Origin: Chitinophagaceae bacterium | Lineage (GTDB): Bacteria; Bacteroidota; Bacteroidia; Chitinophagales; Chitinophagaceae | DNA: 64,000 nt | Assembly (NCBI GenBank): GCA_017853575.1 | Contig: JAFMJI010000001.1 | Coordinates: 1 to 64,000, forward strand | Direction: 5' to 3' | Part shown: piece by piece, positions 33,716 through 42,767 of the stretch | Position numbering within the stretch: position 1 is the first letter of the stretch | How the letters are laid out: the number at the start of each line of letters is the position of its first letter | The notes under the pieces: model-generated | Database searches by the model: none | The model's input: only the letters and a program-made list of their open reading frames with translations | Told to the model about the DNA's origin: nothing | Position numbers and translations under genes: made by a program

Positions 33716-34783
33716 GTGAAAAAAGAATTTGATCAAATAGAGGATCTCAGGGAGTTTGGAAATGAAGAGCTCTATGAAAGGCTGACCATATCAGTAGATA
33801 AGGGACAGGAGCCTCTTCGTATTGACAAATTCATTTTGAATCGGGTTGTAAACACATCCAGAAATAAAATCCAACAAGCTATTGACAATGGAATGGTTTT
33901 AGTGAACAACCAACAGATTAAATCCAATTATAAGGTAAAACCTTTCGATCAAATCATTTTTTATTCTGATACAGAACCTGAAACATATGAAATTGTTCCT
34001 GAAAACATTCCACTGAATATCGTTTACGAAGATGATCATGTTCTTGTAATCAACAAGCCTGCAGGCATGGTAGTGCATCCGGGTTCAGGAAATTTCAACG
34101 GCACCTTGATCAATGGAGTCGCCTGGCATTTAAAGCAGCAAAATCCTGATCTTGATGAAAGCAAACTTCCCCGTTTTGGAATGGTACATAGGATCGATAA
34201 AAACACAAGTGGTTTGATCGTATTGGCAAAATCAGAAATTGCAGCAGTTAAACTGGCAAAACAGTTTTTTGATCATACCGTTCAGAGAAAATACATCGCT
34301 TTGGTTTGGGGAAATTTTGAAGAAAAGGAAGGAACAATTACAGGGAACATTGCACGACATCAAAGATTTAGAAAATTAATGGACGTATATCCAGAGGGTG
34401 ATCACGGAAAAGAAGCTGTTACGCATTTTACTGTCCTAGAAGATCTGAAATATGTTAGTATAGTTGAATGCAGATTAGAAACAGGACGAACACATCAGAT
34501 AAGAGTTCACATGCAACACATCGGACATCCACTTTTCAATGATGACACTTATGGAGGGGACTCGATTGTAAAAGGAACAGTATTTAGCAAATACAAACAA
34601 TTTGTTGAAAATTGTTTTTCGATTTGCAGTAGGCAGGCGTTACATGCAAAAACATTGGGATTTATTCACCCGCATACAGAAAAGGAAATGTTATTTGACA
34701 GTGAAATTGCTGCTGATATGCAAGCAGTCATCGAAAAATGGAGAAACTATACCCATAACATTCAATTGGCAGAAAGGTCATAG
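33716..34783 (+). CDS. RluD-type 23S rRNA pseudouridine synthase
   Basis: 355 residues from GTG 33716. An S4 RNA-binding domain (about 23-75, with DKFILNRVVNTSRNKIQQAI) precedes the RluA-family catalytic domain. The catalytic aspartate is in HRIDKNTSGL, and LETGRTHQIRVHMQHIGHPL completes the motif set. It isomerises uridines in 23S rRNA; the exact sites cannot be read from sequence. Its 3' end overlaps the convergent secreted-protein gene by 22 bases. Confidence 0.92.
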   Translation: MKKEFDQIEDLREFGNEELYERLTISVDKGQEPLRIDKFILNRVVNTSRNKIQQAIDNGMVLVNNQQIKSNYKVKPFDQIIFYSDTEPETYEIVPENIPLNIVYEDDHVLVINKPAGMVVHPGSGNFNGTLINGVAWHLKQQNPDLDESKLPRFGMVHRIDKNTSGLIVLAKSEIAAVKLAKQFFDHTVQRKYIALVWGNFEEKEGTITGNIARHQRFRKLMDVYPEGDHGKEAVTHFTVLEDLKYVSIVECRLETGRTHQIRVHMQHIGHPLFNDDTYGGDSIVKGTVFSKYKQFVENCFSICSRQALHAKTLGFIHPHTEKEMLFDSEIAADMQAVIEKWRNYTHNIQLAERS

Positions 34784-35709
34784 ACCGTTGCTGTAAAGAC
34801 TCCCCTCTCACTTCCTTTCACCATAACCCCCCAACTTCCATTATACCTTATAACAGAGGGATAAAGGAGTTTGCCAAATTTTGAAATTTCAACATCCATA
34901 GCAACATTGAACTTATATACACCGGCATTATAACTCATCTTATAATTTCTTGATAGAACTTCGAAGCTGTCATAATCAAACCAGGTAGTCATTTCATCTA
35001 TGACTACATTGTCTTTTTTAAAGAAAGAAAGATCGTCTTTAATTTTTAGTGAAAATACATATGCGGATTTACCCTTGTAATCTTGGATATCAACTGAAAA
35101 ATCATACAGATCAGCATGGGATTGATCAAATACTTTCACTTTATCTCCCATCAAAGGTATACCCGGTATGTCTTTACCTGGATTAAAAAACAACATCTTT
35201 AATTGCTCTTTATGTTTTTCCATTCCTTTTTTGCCTTTGATGGAGCGATTCATGTCTTTGATAAGATTAGACTGCCCGCAGATGGTGTCTTTTGAAAAAA
35301 ACAATGAAGCATATAATTCTGCTGTATAATAATTATAATCCCCATCTGATTTATAAAAGTCACCAGTAGTTTTTTCTTCCAATACATTGGTAAACCTGCA
35401 TCCCCTGGAAGCCCATTGTCTGGTTTTGCTGTACAAACTGGCATCCACACTGCCTTTTTTATCCAACATCCTGATATCATTGATGGAAGAAAAATTCAGT
35501 ACACGTAGATTTTTAAATGCCTTGTAAAAGGTTGTATCATCTTCTACTTTTCGAATAAACCCTGGAACATTGGTACCACTCCTGATCACTATTGGTGAAA
35601 GAGTAACCTGCCTGCCTTCCCAAATGATAGAGGTATCTTTGATCTGTGCGGAAGAACAGAGACTAAATCCGAAGAAGATTATAAATAAAGCAATAGTGCT
35701 CTTAAACAT
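34762..35709 (-). CDS. Secreted protein of unknown function
   Basis: 315 residues from the ATG at 35709, which starts a signal peptide (KSTIALFIIFFGFSLCSSAQ). An ATG 10 codons upstream is also possible. The mature part is beta-rich with no recognised domain; features include WEGRQVTLSPIVIRSGT and a C-terminal KGSERGVFTATVYDLS. It resembles the many periplasmic Bacteroidota proteins of unknown role. No lipobox. Confidence 0.78.
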   Translation of the reverse strand: MFKSTIALFIIFFGFSLCSSAQIKDTSIIWEGRQVTLSPIVIRSGTNVPGFIRKVEDDTTFYKAFKNLRVLNFSSINDIRMLDKKGSVDASLYSKTRQWASRGCRFTNVLEEKTTGDFYKSDGDYNYYTAELYASLFFSKDTICGQSNLIKDMNRSIKGKKGMEKHKEQLKMLFFNPGKDIPGIPLMGDKVKVFDQSHADLYDFSVDIQDYKGKSAYVFSLKIKDDLSFFKKDNVVIDEMTTWFDYDSFEVLSRNYKMSYNAGVYKFNVAMDVEISKFGKLLYPSVIRYNGSWGVMVKGSERGVFTATVYDLSAN

Positions 35710-35811
35710 GTATGCAAGGTACAACCAAAAAAAGATCATTGGAATAGAGACGGCAAATTTAGATTGCAGTATAACTTTCCTATTTTTACCAACGCTGTTC
35801 TTTTATTAAAA

Positions 35812-36429
35812 ATGCTTATGATGAATCAAGAAAAAATTATTTTTCTCGGAGATTCCTATACAATTGGCGAGGGGGTAGATTTCAATGAAAATTTCCCAAA
35901 TAAACTCATCAAGAAATTGAGCCGATTGACCAAGGCAACTTTTACAGCCAAAATAATTGCAAAAACCGGTTGGACAACCGGTGAGCTTTTAGCTGCACTT
36001 CTAAATACACCAACAGCGGACGATTTCAAAATAGCCACACTACTTATTGGTGTAAATAATCAATACAGGGGATTGGACATTGAAATTTACAAGAAAGAGT
36101 TTGAAGTACTTTTAAAAAGGGCCATTTCATTTGTCACCAACCCTAACTCAGTTATTGTAATAAGCATCCCTGATTGGGGGCAAACTCCGTTTGCAAAAGA
36201 TCGAGACAAGAGTAAAATTTCATGGGAGATAGATCAGTATAATTCAATCAATCGCTCTATAGCCGCCAAATATCAGTCGCATTATCTTGACATCACAAGT
36301 GGATATAGACTGAGAAGCAATGCTGCGGAATTTATTGCTGGAGATGGCTTGCATCCTTCATCTGCAGAGTATGAATTTTGGACAAGTCAACTCCTTGAAC
36401 TTATCAGAGATAAAAAGCTATACCAATAA
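35812..36429 (+). CDS. SGNH/GDSL-type hydrolase
   Basis: 205 residues from ATG 35812; ATGs at 35818 and 35821 are equally possible, and a TTG at 35764 is unlikely. Block I GDSYTIGEG holds the serine nucleophile, GVNNQYRG is block III and DGLHPSSAEY gives the Asp-His pair. No signal peptide, so it is a cytoplasmic esterase or deacetylase of unknown substrate. Converges on pyrF with a three-base gap. Confidence 0.88.
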   Translation: MLMMNQEKIIFLGDSYTIGEGVDFNENFPNKLIKKLSRLTKATFTAKIIAKTGWTTGELLAALLNTPTADDFKIATLLIGVNNQYRGLDIEIYKKEFEVLLKRAISFVTNPNSVIVISIPDWGQTPFAKDRDKSKISWEIDQYNSINRSIAAKYQSHYLDITSGYRLRSNAAEFIAGDGLHPSSAEYEFWTSQLLELIRDKKLYQ

Positions 36430-36432
36430 TTT

Positions 36433-37236
36433 TTATAGAAATTTGCTCATTTGCCTTGCATAATCTTTGGCTTTTTCACCTGCTCTTTTATCATAATCAT
36501 TTTCTTTTGAGCAATAAATAATATCTCTGCTCACATTAATCAAGAGTCCAATTTCATTGTTCATTGCTTTTTTTGAAATCTCTTCAAGGTTTCCACCTTG
36601 TGCACCAACACCTGGAACCAGTAAAAAATGATGCGGTATAATTTTTCTGATGTGAAGAAACTCGTCACTTCTTGTTGCACCTACAACAAACATTATATTA
36701 TTATCACTACCCCATGAAGCGACGGTGGATAAAACATGTTCATAAAGCGGCTTGCCATCTTCCATGTTTTGCAACTCAAAATCTGATGCCCCGGGATTGG
36801 ATGTCAAGCCCAAAACGATGGCCCACTTTCCATCATACTGCAAAAATGGCTTAACGCTATCTGCACCCATGTATGGAGCAATGGTGATTGAATCGAAAGG
36901 AAGATTTTGAAGAAAAGCTTTGGCATACTGCGCTGAAGTATTTCCGATATCACCTCGCTTTGCATCTGCAATCTTGAAATGAGTGGATGGTATATAATTC
37001 ACTGTTTTCTCTAGGGCTTTCCATCCTTCTATTCCCTGAGATTCATAAAATGCAGTATTGATTTTATAGGCCACACAATAGTCCAGTGTAGCGTCTATAA
37101 TAGCTTTGTTGAATGTAAAAATCGGATCGGCTTCACCTAGCAAATGAGGAGGGATCAAAGCCGGATCAGTATCTAAGCCAACACATAGATACGATTTCTT
37201 CTTTCTGATTTGCTCAACCAAATATTGTCTGTTCAT
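36433..37236 (-). CDS. pyrF: Orotidine 5'-phosphate decarboxylase
   Basis: 267 residues; it makes UMP, the last step of de novo pyrimidine synthesis. The active-site array is IADAKRGDIGNTSAQYA and the phosphate loop is PGVGAQGG, both of the type-2 PyrF subgroup. It is the last gene of a five-gene minus-strand run behind kynU (six-base gap), an unusual partner. Confidence 0.95.
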   Translation of the reverse strand: MNRQYLVEQIRKKKSYLCVGLDTDPALIPPHLLGEADPIFTFNKAIIDATLDYCVAYKINTAFYESQGIEGWKALEKTVNYIPSTHFKIADAKRGDIGNTSAQYAKAFLQNLPFDSITIAPYMGADSVKPFLQYDGKWAIVLGLTSNPGASDFELQNMEDGKPLYEHVLSTVASWGSDNNIMFVVGATRSDEFLHIRKIIPHHFLLVPGVGAQGGNLEEISKKAMNNEIGLLINVSRDIIYCSKENDYDKRAGEKAKDYARQMSKFL

Positions 37237-37242
37237 CTCATT

Positions 37243-38514
37243 TCAATGTTCCAAAGATAATTCATTGATGATTTCTTTCAAGGCTTGAACAAATTGCCAA
37301 ATTTCTGAGAAGTTATTATACATTGGCACTGGTGCAAATCTAATGACATCAGGCTCTCGCCAATCAATCATAAAACCTCCTTCAAACAACTTTCGATAGA
37401 TTTCTTTACCATTTTGCTTGAACTGTAAGGAAATCTGACACCCTCTTTGTGCAGGAGTAATTCGATCAAATATATCTTGATCAAAAGAATTTAAAAGAAA
37501 GTCTGTCCATGCAATCATTTTTTGTTGCTTTTGAAGCAGTTGATCCCAACCTGCTTGTTCAAATATTTCCAAAGAGGCATTCAATGAGGCTAACAACAAC
37601 ATTGGAGAAGTTCCCAATTGCCATGACCTTGCATCTGGAGATGGGATAAATTCTTTTTTCATTAGAAACCGCTGTTCTTCCTTCACACCCCACCAACCTT
37701 CGAGCCTATTCAAATTTTCATGATGGTGTTTTTCATGAACAAAAACCGCACCTATTGCACCTGGCCCGGCATTTAAATACTTATATGAACACCAACATGC
37801 AAAGTCAACATTCCACTCATGCAATGACAATGGAACATTACCTGCAGCATGTGCAAGATCGTATCCGACCACTGCCTTAATTTGATTGGCAGCCTCAGCA
37901 ATAGATTTTAAATCAAAGAGCTGACCAGTGTAATAGTTTACACCACTGAGAAAAATCAAAGCCAACTCATCTTTATGTTTTTCTATAACCTTCAACACCT
38001 CATCATTTGTAGGGGGAAGTCCCTCTTTGTCAGGATTGATCTCAATGATCACTTCGTCTGGATTGAGACCGAGGTGCCGAACATACGAATACAAAGCATA
38101 CTGATCACTCGGAAATGCTTTTGATTCAACTAAGATTTTGTTTTTTTTACCAACAGGACGATAAAAGCTCACCAACATTAAATGAATGTTCACGGTAAGT
38201 TGATTCATGACAGAAATCTCCTGAGGCAATGCTCCAACAATTTTCGAAAGCGGCCCTACCAATTTATCATGATATTTCAACCAAGGATCTTCTTCACTAA
38301 AAAAAGACTCCACTCCCTCTAACTCCCATTGGTTCAAAATTTTTTGAATTGCATGTTTTGTGGACTTTGGTTGCAATCCCAATGAATTGCCAAGAAAGTA
38401 AATTCGATCTTTGCTATCTTTTTTTGGAAATAGAAATTCATTCCTGAAAGAAAAAAGTGGATCTTCTTTGTCCAGCTGCTGAGCACAATCGAAAGAATAT
38501 TGAAAAGTTTCCAT
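37243..38514 (-). CDS. kynU: Kynureninase
   Basis: 423 residues; it cleaves kynurenine or 3-hydroxykynurenine to anthranilate or 3-hydroxyanthranilate and alanine. The PLP lysine is in CWCSYKYLNAGPGAIG, and VGYDLAHAAGNVPL precedes it. The enzyme serves tryptophan breakdown or NAD synthesis. None of the other kynurenine-pathway genes (kmo, haaO, tdo) is in the window. Confidence 0.93.
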   Translation of the reverse strand: METFQYSFDCAQQLDKEDPLFSFRNEFLFPKKDSKDRIYFLGNSLGLQPKSTKHAIQKILNQWELEGVESFFSEEDPWLKYHDKLVGPLSKIVGALPQEISVMNQLTVNIHLMLVSFYRPVGKKNKILVESKAFPSDQYALYSYVRHLGLNPDEVIIEINPDKEGLPPTNDEVLKVIEKHKDELALIFLSGVNYYTGQLFDLKSIAEAANQIKAVVGYDLAHAAGNVPLSLHEWNVDFACWCSYKYLNAGPGAIGAVFVHEKHHHENLNRLEGWWGVKEEQRFLMKKEFIPSPDARSWQLGTSPMLLLASLNASLEIFEQAGWDQLLQKQQKMIAWTDFLLNSFDQDIFDRITPAQRGCQISLQFKQNGKEIYRKLFEGGFMIDWREPDVIRFAPVPMYNNFSEIWQFVQALKEIINELSLEH

Positions 38515-38517
38515 GAG

Positions 38518-39303
38518 TCAAATCGTTCCAGTTCTACCTCCATCCACAGGTAAGCTTATTCCATTTACATAAGATGCTGCAGGTGATGCTAAAAAAGCTG
38601 CTACCGCTGCAATTTCAGATGGCAAACCAAATCTTTTTGCAGGCACAGAATTTTTCATTCGATCTTCCATTTCAGCTTTGGTAACCTTAGCCCTTTCAGC
38701 AAAACTTGCTGCCACTGCGTCTAGTCGACCTGTAGCAATAAACCCAGGCAACAAACTATTGACCGTAATACCGTGTACTGCCAATTCATTCGACATGGTC
38801 TTGGACCATGAAGCAACTGCAGCACGAATGGTATTGGAGACACCAAGATTATCTAGAGGAATCCGAACAGAGGTCGAAATAATATTAATAATTCTTCCCC
38901 AGCTCTTTTGTTTCATTCCTGGAACAACAGTTTGGGTTAAGATTTGGTTACAAACAACATGTTGTCTAAAAGCGGTTTCAAATTTGTCGGGGACTTCTTC
39001 AAAAATTAAACCAGCCGTTGGCCCACCTGAATTATTAATGAGTATATCAATAGAAGTGCTTTTCAATATTTTTTCGACCAACAACTTGAGTGATGCTGGG
39101 TCATTAAAATCAATTACAAAATATTGATGATGCTGTCCATGAGAAGCATCCAGCTCTTTAATTGCATCAACAAGTGAATGTTCATTGCGAGCTAGCAAGA
39201 TACAAGCTGCGCCAAGTTTAGACAATTCTATTGCAATTGCTTTCCCAATGCCCTGGGAGCCACCGCTAATCAATGCAACTTTGCCGTGTAGTGATAATTC
39301 CAT
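38518..39303 (-). CDS. SDR-family oxidoreductase
   Basis: 261 residues of a short-chain dehydrogenase with the cofactor motif GGSQGIGKA at residues 14-22, NNSGG, and a C-terminal SYVNGISLPVDGG. The usual catalytic tyrosine is not obvious: the stretch that normally holds YxxxK reads VSNTIRAAVASWSK, so Y and K may be replaced. Activity is therefore doubtful, or the enzyme is a divergent subgroup member. It sits between the CorC-type gene (sharing one base) and kynU (three-base gap). Confidence 0.85.
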   Translation of the reverse strand: MELSLHGKVALISGGSQGIGKAIAIELSKLGAACILLARNEHSLVDAIKELDASHGQHHQYFVIDFNDPASLKLLVEKILKSTSIDILINNSGGPTAGLIFEEVPDKFETAFRQHVVCNQILTQTVVPGMKQKSWGRIINIISTSVRIPLDNLGVSNTIRAAVASWSKTMSNELAVHGITVNSLLPGFIATGRLDAVAASFAERAKVTKAEMEDRMKNSVPAKRFGLPSEIAAVAAFLASPAASYVNGISLPVDGGRTGTI

Positions 39304-40601
39304 TACTCATCCTCCATTTCGTCTCTGATTTCATCAGAAACCTTGACCAATATTTTATCAATTCGATGACCGTCCATGTCAACAATTTCAAACGTAAATC
39401 CCTTCCATTCAAAGTGTTCTCCTGTGACTGGAATATGTTCTAATGAATGAAGAATGAATCCTGCCAATGTATCAAATTCATGCTCACCTTCATTCATCCA
39501 TTCAGCCTTTTCGAATCGGGATAAAAATTCATAAAAAGGTATTTGAGCATCAACCAAAAAGCTACCATCTTCTCTTTGCACCACTTCGTAATCCTGCTCA
39601 TCCTGCTGGGGAATATCGCCAACAATGGCTTCCAAAATATCATTCAGTGTTACCAGTCCCAATAAAGTACCATACTCATCCACCACAAAAGATGTATGCA
39701 TTTTGGTTTCCTTGAATTTTTCGAGCAACTGATAAGGCGTGATGTTTTCAGGAACAAACAAAGGTGTTTTCATGATTTCCCTAAACGAAACATCATCAGG
39801 ATTGGTATACATATCTTTTATGGATACTATCCCTTTAATATGATCAATAGTTTTATCACAAACCGGATAAACGGAGTGTGGTTCAGATAAAATTTTTTCT
39901 CTGATGCTTTTCTCATTATCATTCAATTCAAACCAAATTACATCGCTTCTGTGTGTCATAAGTGAAGTAAGGTTTCTATCTCCCAAATGCATAACACGTT
40001 CGATGATCTCTTGCTCTGTTTCTTCAATTGCACCATGTTCAGTTCCTTCACTGATGATTGCTTTGATTTCTTCTTCAGTTACCAATGATTCATCGGAGGA
40101 AATTCTAAATACACGCAATATGAAGCTGGTCGTTTTTGTTAGCAACCAAACAAATGGATGTGCCAATCGCGACATAAACATCATGGGTGATGCAACTGTT
40201 TTGGCGATCGACTCAGGATTTGCCAATCCAAGTCGTTTTGGCAATAATTCACCAAAGACCAAGGAAAAGAAGGTAATGATGATGACTACGATGGCAGTTG
40301 CAATTCCATTGCTGTAGGCAGAGAGTGCAGGAATTGTTACAAGAAATGAAGCAACATCGTCTATGATTTTTTCACCTGAATATATACCTGTTAGAATTCC
40401 GATGGTTGTAATTCCAATTTGAACGGTTGACAAAAATCTATCAGGATGCTGAGCCAGATTCAAGGCCTTTTTGGCTTTCAGATCACCTTTGCCGGCCTGA
40501 CCTTCTAGACGGGCCTTCCTGGAGGAGACCAGTGCAATTTCTGCCATGGAAAAAAATCCGTTAAGCAGGATCAGTAAAAAAAGAATCAGCAGTTCCGTCA
40601 T
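39303..40601 (-). CDS. CNNM/CorC-HlyC family membrane protein
   Basis: 432 residues: an N-terminal CNNM (DUF21) membrane domain with about four helices (residues 1-140), two CBS domains (about 200-335), and a C-terminal CorC/HlyC domain. Family members are tied to Mg2+/Co2+ homeostasis and are often misnamed hemolysins. It overlaps the PAP2 gene by four bases. Confidence 0.9.
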   Translation of the reverse strand: MTELLILFLLILLNGFFSMAEIALVSSRKARLEGQAGKGDLKAKKALNLAQHPDRFLSTVQIGITTIGILTGIYSGEKIIDDVASFLVTIPALSAYSNGIATAIVVIIITFFSLVFGELLPKRLGLANPESIAKTVASPMMFMSRLAHPFVWLLTKTTSFILRVFRISSDESLVTEEEIKAIISEGTEHGAIEETEQEIIERVMHLGDRNLTSLMTHRSDVIWFELNDNEKSIREKILSEPHSVYPVCDKTIDHIKGIVSIKDMYTNPDDVSFREIMKTPLFVPENITPYQLLEKFKETKMHTSFVVDEYGTLLGLVTLNDILEAIVGDIPQQDEQDYEVVQREDGSFLVDAQIPFYEFLSRFEKAEWMNEGEHEFDTLAGFILHSLEHIPVTGEHFEWKGFTFEIVDMDGHRIDKILVKVSDEIRDEMEDE

Positions 40602-41203
40602 GTTCTAGGTTCATGTAAAGATAATGCCTGATTGGTTACCCTAAATCCAATCCATCCAAGAAGAATCCCCAAAAACGCACCCACAATAACATCACTTGGA
40701 TAATGTACACCCACGTAAATCTGAGAATATGCGATGATGGCAGCCCATAAATAAAGCAGATTGAACCATTTAGAAATTTGCTTAAATGATTGAACCACAT
40801 AGGCTGCAAAGGCAAAATGATTAAGTGCATGTGAAGATGTAAAACTGGGATTTGTTCCGCAATATTTTGCCAAAAACCTGATATGTACTGACATAAAGGG
40901 ATCCCTGCAGGGCCTCAGTCTATTGAAAGTATATTTAATCACCTGACTGCTCAGCAAATCAGTAAACGCAATAAGTGCAAAGGCGCCAAGTATCCACCAA
41001 AAAGCTTTTTTACCAAAAACTTGGTATGAAATAAAAAATAAAAACACATAAAGTGGAATATGAAATATAGATTCCCTCATGAACAGGGCAACATGGTCTA
41101 AAACGGGATGAGTCCATGCTCTATTCACCAGCAACATGAGTGTGTTATCTAATTGTTGGGAATAAGAAATAAAAGATTGGTAAATATTCAAGGAAACAAA
41201 CAT
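40598..41203 (-). CDS. PAP2-family phosphatase
   Basis: 201 residues with about five membrane helices. All three acid-phosphatase motifs are readable: KYTFNRLRP, PSFTSSH and GVHYPSDVIVG. It likely dephosphorylates undecaprenyl pyrophosphate or a phospholipid in the inner membrane. It is the first gene of the minus-strand PAP2-CorC-SDR-kynU-pyrF run, behind a TAAATTTG box only four bases before its ATG. Confidence 0.9.
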   Translation of the reverse strand: MFVSLNIYQSFISYSQQLDNTLMLLVNRAWTHPVLDHVALFMRESIFHIPLYVFLFFISYQVFGKKAFWWILGAFALIAFTDLLSSQVIKYTFNRLRPCRDPFMSVHIRFLAKYCGTNPSFTSSHALNHFAFAAYVVQSFKQISKWFNLLYLWAAIIAYSQIYVGVHYPSDVIVGAFLGILLGWIGFRVTNQALSLHEPRT

Positions 41204-41207
41204 TATG

Positions 41208-41215
41208 CAAATTTA
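41208..41215 (-). promoter_or_regulatory. -7 box TAAATTTG (PAP2-led operon)
   Basis: It matches TAnnTTTG and ends four bases before the PAP2 ATG, so the transcript may be leaderless. The -33 position has no TTG. Confidence 0.5.
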
Positions 41216-41298
41216 CAATGTAATCCACTTGGATATAAGCCATTGAAAATTAACAATTCATAAAATATATTGAATTAATTCGTCAGATGTTTGACAGA

Positions 41299-41329
41299 TT
41301 GGATAAGGAGCCTTTTTTTTGTAATTTTG
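41299..41329 (+). promoter_or_regulatory. Promoter of glmM (TTG / TAATTTTG)
   Basis: TTG at 41299-41301, a 20-base spacer and TAATTTTG at 41322-41329 fit the Bacteroidota consensus. The box ends 18 bases before the GTG start of glmM. Confidence 0.65.
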
Positions 41330-41347
41330 CAACCTTAAAATCGAGTT

Positions 41348-42730
41348 GTGGCACTAATCAAAAGCATATCAGGAATCAGAGGAACCATTGGTGGAACACC
41401 CGGTGATTCTTTGTCTCCCATCGATGTAGTTAAATACACTGCAGCATTTGGACAATGGGCCATCTCTAAAGGCAATAAAAAAATTGTGATTGGCAGGGAT
41501 GGAAGGATCAGTGGACCCAATATAGCAGATTTGGTTTCTCAGACCTTGGTTTCACTGGGAGCAGAGGTAATAGATTTGGGACTTTCTACCACCCCAACTG
41601 TCGAAATGGAGGTGGTTCATGAAAAAGCCGCTGGAGGCATCATCATCACTGCAAGCCACAATCCAAAAGAATGGAACGCATTAAAACTCCTGAACGACAA
41701 GGGAGAATTTATCAGCGCAGAAACGGGAACAGAGATTTTAAACAATGCTGAAAACAACCAAATTGAATTTGCATCAGTTGAAAAGTTGGGCCGAATTGAA
41801 TACAAATATGATCATTTGAGCCATCATTTGGATAGCATCATTGATTACCACTTGGTCAATAAAAAATTAATTGAAAAAAGGAAATTCAAAATTGTCGTTG
41901 ATGCCATCAATAGTTCCGGAGCAATCTTTGTACCTGCACTTTTAAGAAAACTTGGCTTGCAAGACGATCAGATAATTGTGTTGAATGGTGAAGTAAATGG
42001 AAAGTTCGCACACAATCCTGAACCATTGCCACAACACCTAAATCAGCTCGCTGCAGAGGTCGTCAATCAGAAGGCAGATCTAGGTATATCTGTTGATCCC
42101 GATGTTGACAGATTGGTGTTGGTCTCTGAAGACGGATCCATGTTTGGAGAAGAATATACTCTTGTTGCAGTTGCTGACTATGTACTTGGAAAAAAGAAGG
42201 GAGATACCGTTAGCAACCTTTCTTCATCACGGGCACTCAGAGATGTTACTGAAAAACATGGGGGCAAATACCATCCGGCTGCAGTTGGTGAAGTAAATGT
42301 TGTTGCAAAAATGAAAGAGGTTAATGCAGTTATTGGTGGGGAAGGAAACGGAGGCATCATTGTACCAGATTTTCATTATGGCAGAGACGCATTGATTGGA
42401 ATTGCACTCATTCTAACACATCTGGCAGAATCTAAAAAAACAGCAAAGCAACTGAGAAACAGTTTCCCCGATTATTTTATCAGTAAGAACAAGATTGAGC
42501 TTGAAAACGGGATTGATTTACCAGGAATATTTTCAAAAATCAAACAAAAGTATAAATCCAATCCGCTGACCACAATAGATGGACTTAGAATTGAATTTGA
42601 CAATGATTGGGTTCATTTAAGAGCAAGTAATACTGAGCCAATCATCCGCATTATCGCTGAGAGCAATTTTGAAACAACAGCGAATAATATTGCGACAAAA
42701 CTGATCAAAGATATCCAAGAGTGTATTTAA
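41348..42730 (+). CDS. glmM: Phosphoglucosamine mutase
   Basis: 460 residues starting at GTG; it interconverts glucosamine-6-phosphate and glucosamine-1-phosphate for UDP-GlcNAc synthesis. The phosphoserine motif TASHNP has S103, the metal motif is DPDVDRL, and the sugar loop is GEGNGG. Some Bacteroidota members also accept mannose or glucose phosphates, so substrate assignment is likely but not sure. The next gene follows after 37 bases. Confidence 0.92.
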   Translation: MALIKSISGIRGTIGGTPGDSLSPIDVVKYTAAFGQWAISKGNKKIVIGRDGRISGPNIADLVSQTLVSLGAEVIDLGLSTTPTVEMEVVHEKAAGGIIITASHNPKEWNALKLLNDKGEFISAETGTEILNNAENNQIEFASVEKLGRIEYKYDHLSHHLDSIIDYHLVNKKLIEKRKFKIVVDAINSSGAIFVPALLRKLGLQDDQIIVLNGEVNGKFAHNPEPLPQHLNQLAAEVVNQKADLGISVDPDVDRLVLVSEDGSMFGEEYTLVAVADYVLGKKKGDTVSNLSSSRALRDVTEKHGGKYHPAAVGEVNVVAKMKEVNAVIGGEGNGGIIVPDFHYGRDALIGIALILTHLAESKKTAKQLRNSFPDYFISKNKIELENGIDLPGIFSKIKQKYKSNPLTTIDGLRIEFDNDWVHLRASNTEPIIRIIAESNFETTANNIATKLIKDIQECI

Positions 42731-42767
42731 ACTGCTTTAGGTATATTTGATTTTCTGATTAGCAAGC

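Noticed and set aside
35605-35620. Second copy of the GC palindrome at CCTGCCTGCC
   Set aside because: Only one half is present (the next bases are TTCCC), so there is no palindrome.
39303-40601. Hemolysin toxin
   Set aside because: CNNM/CBS/CorC domain order marks a metal-homeostasis membrane protein; the hemolysin name is historical.
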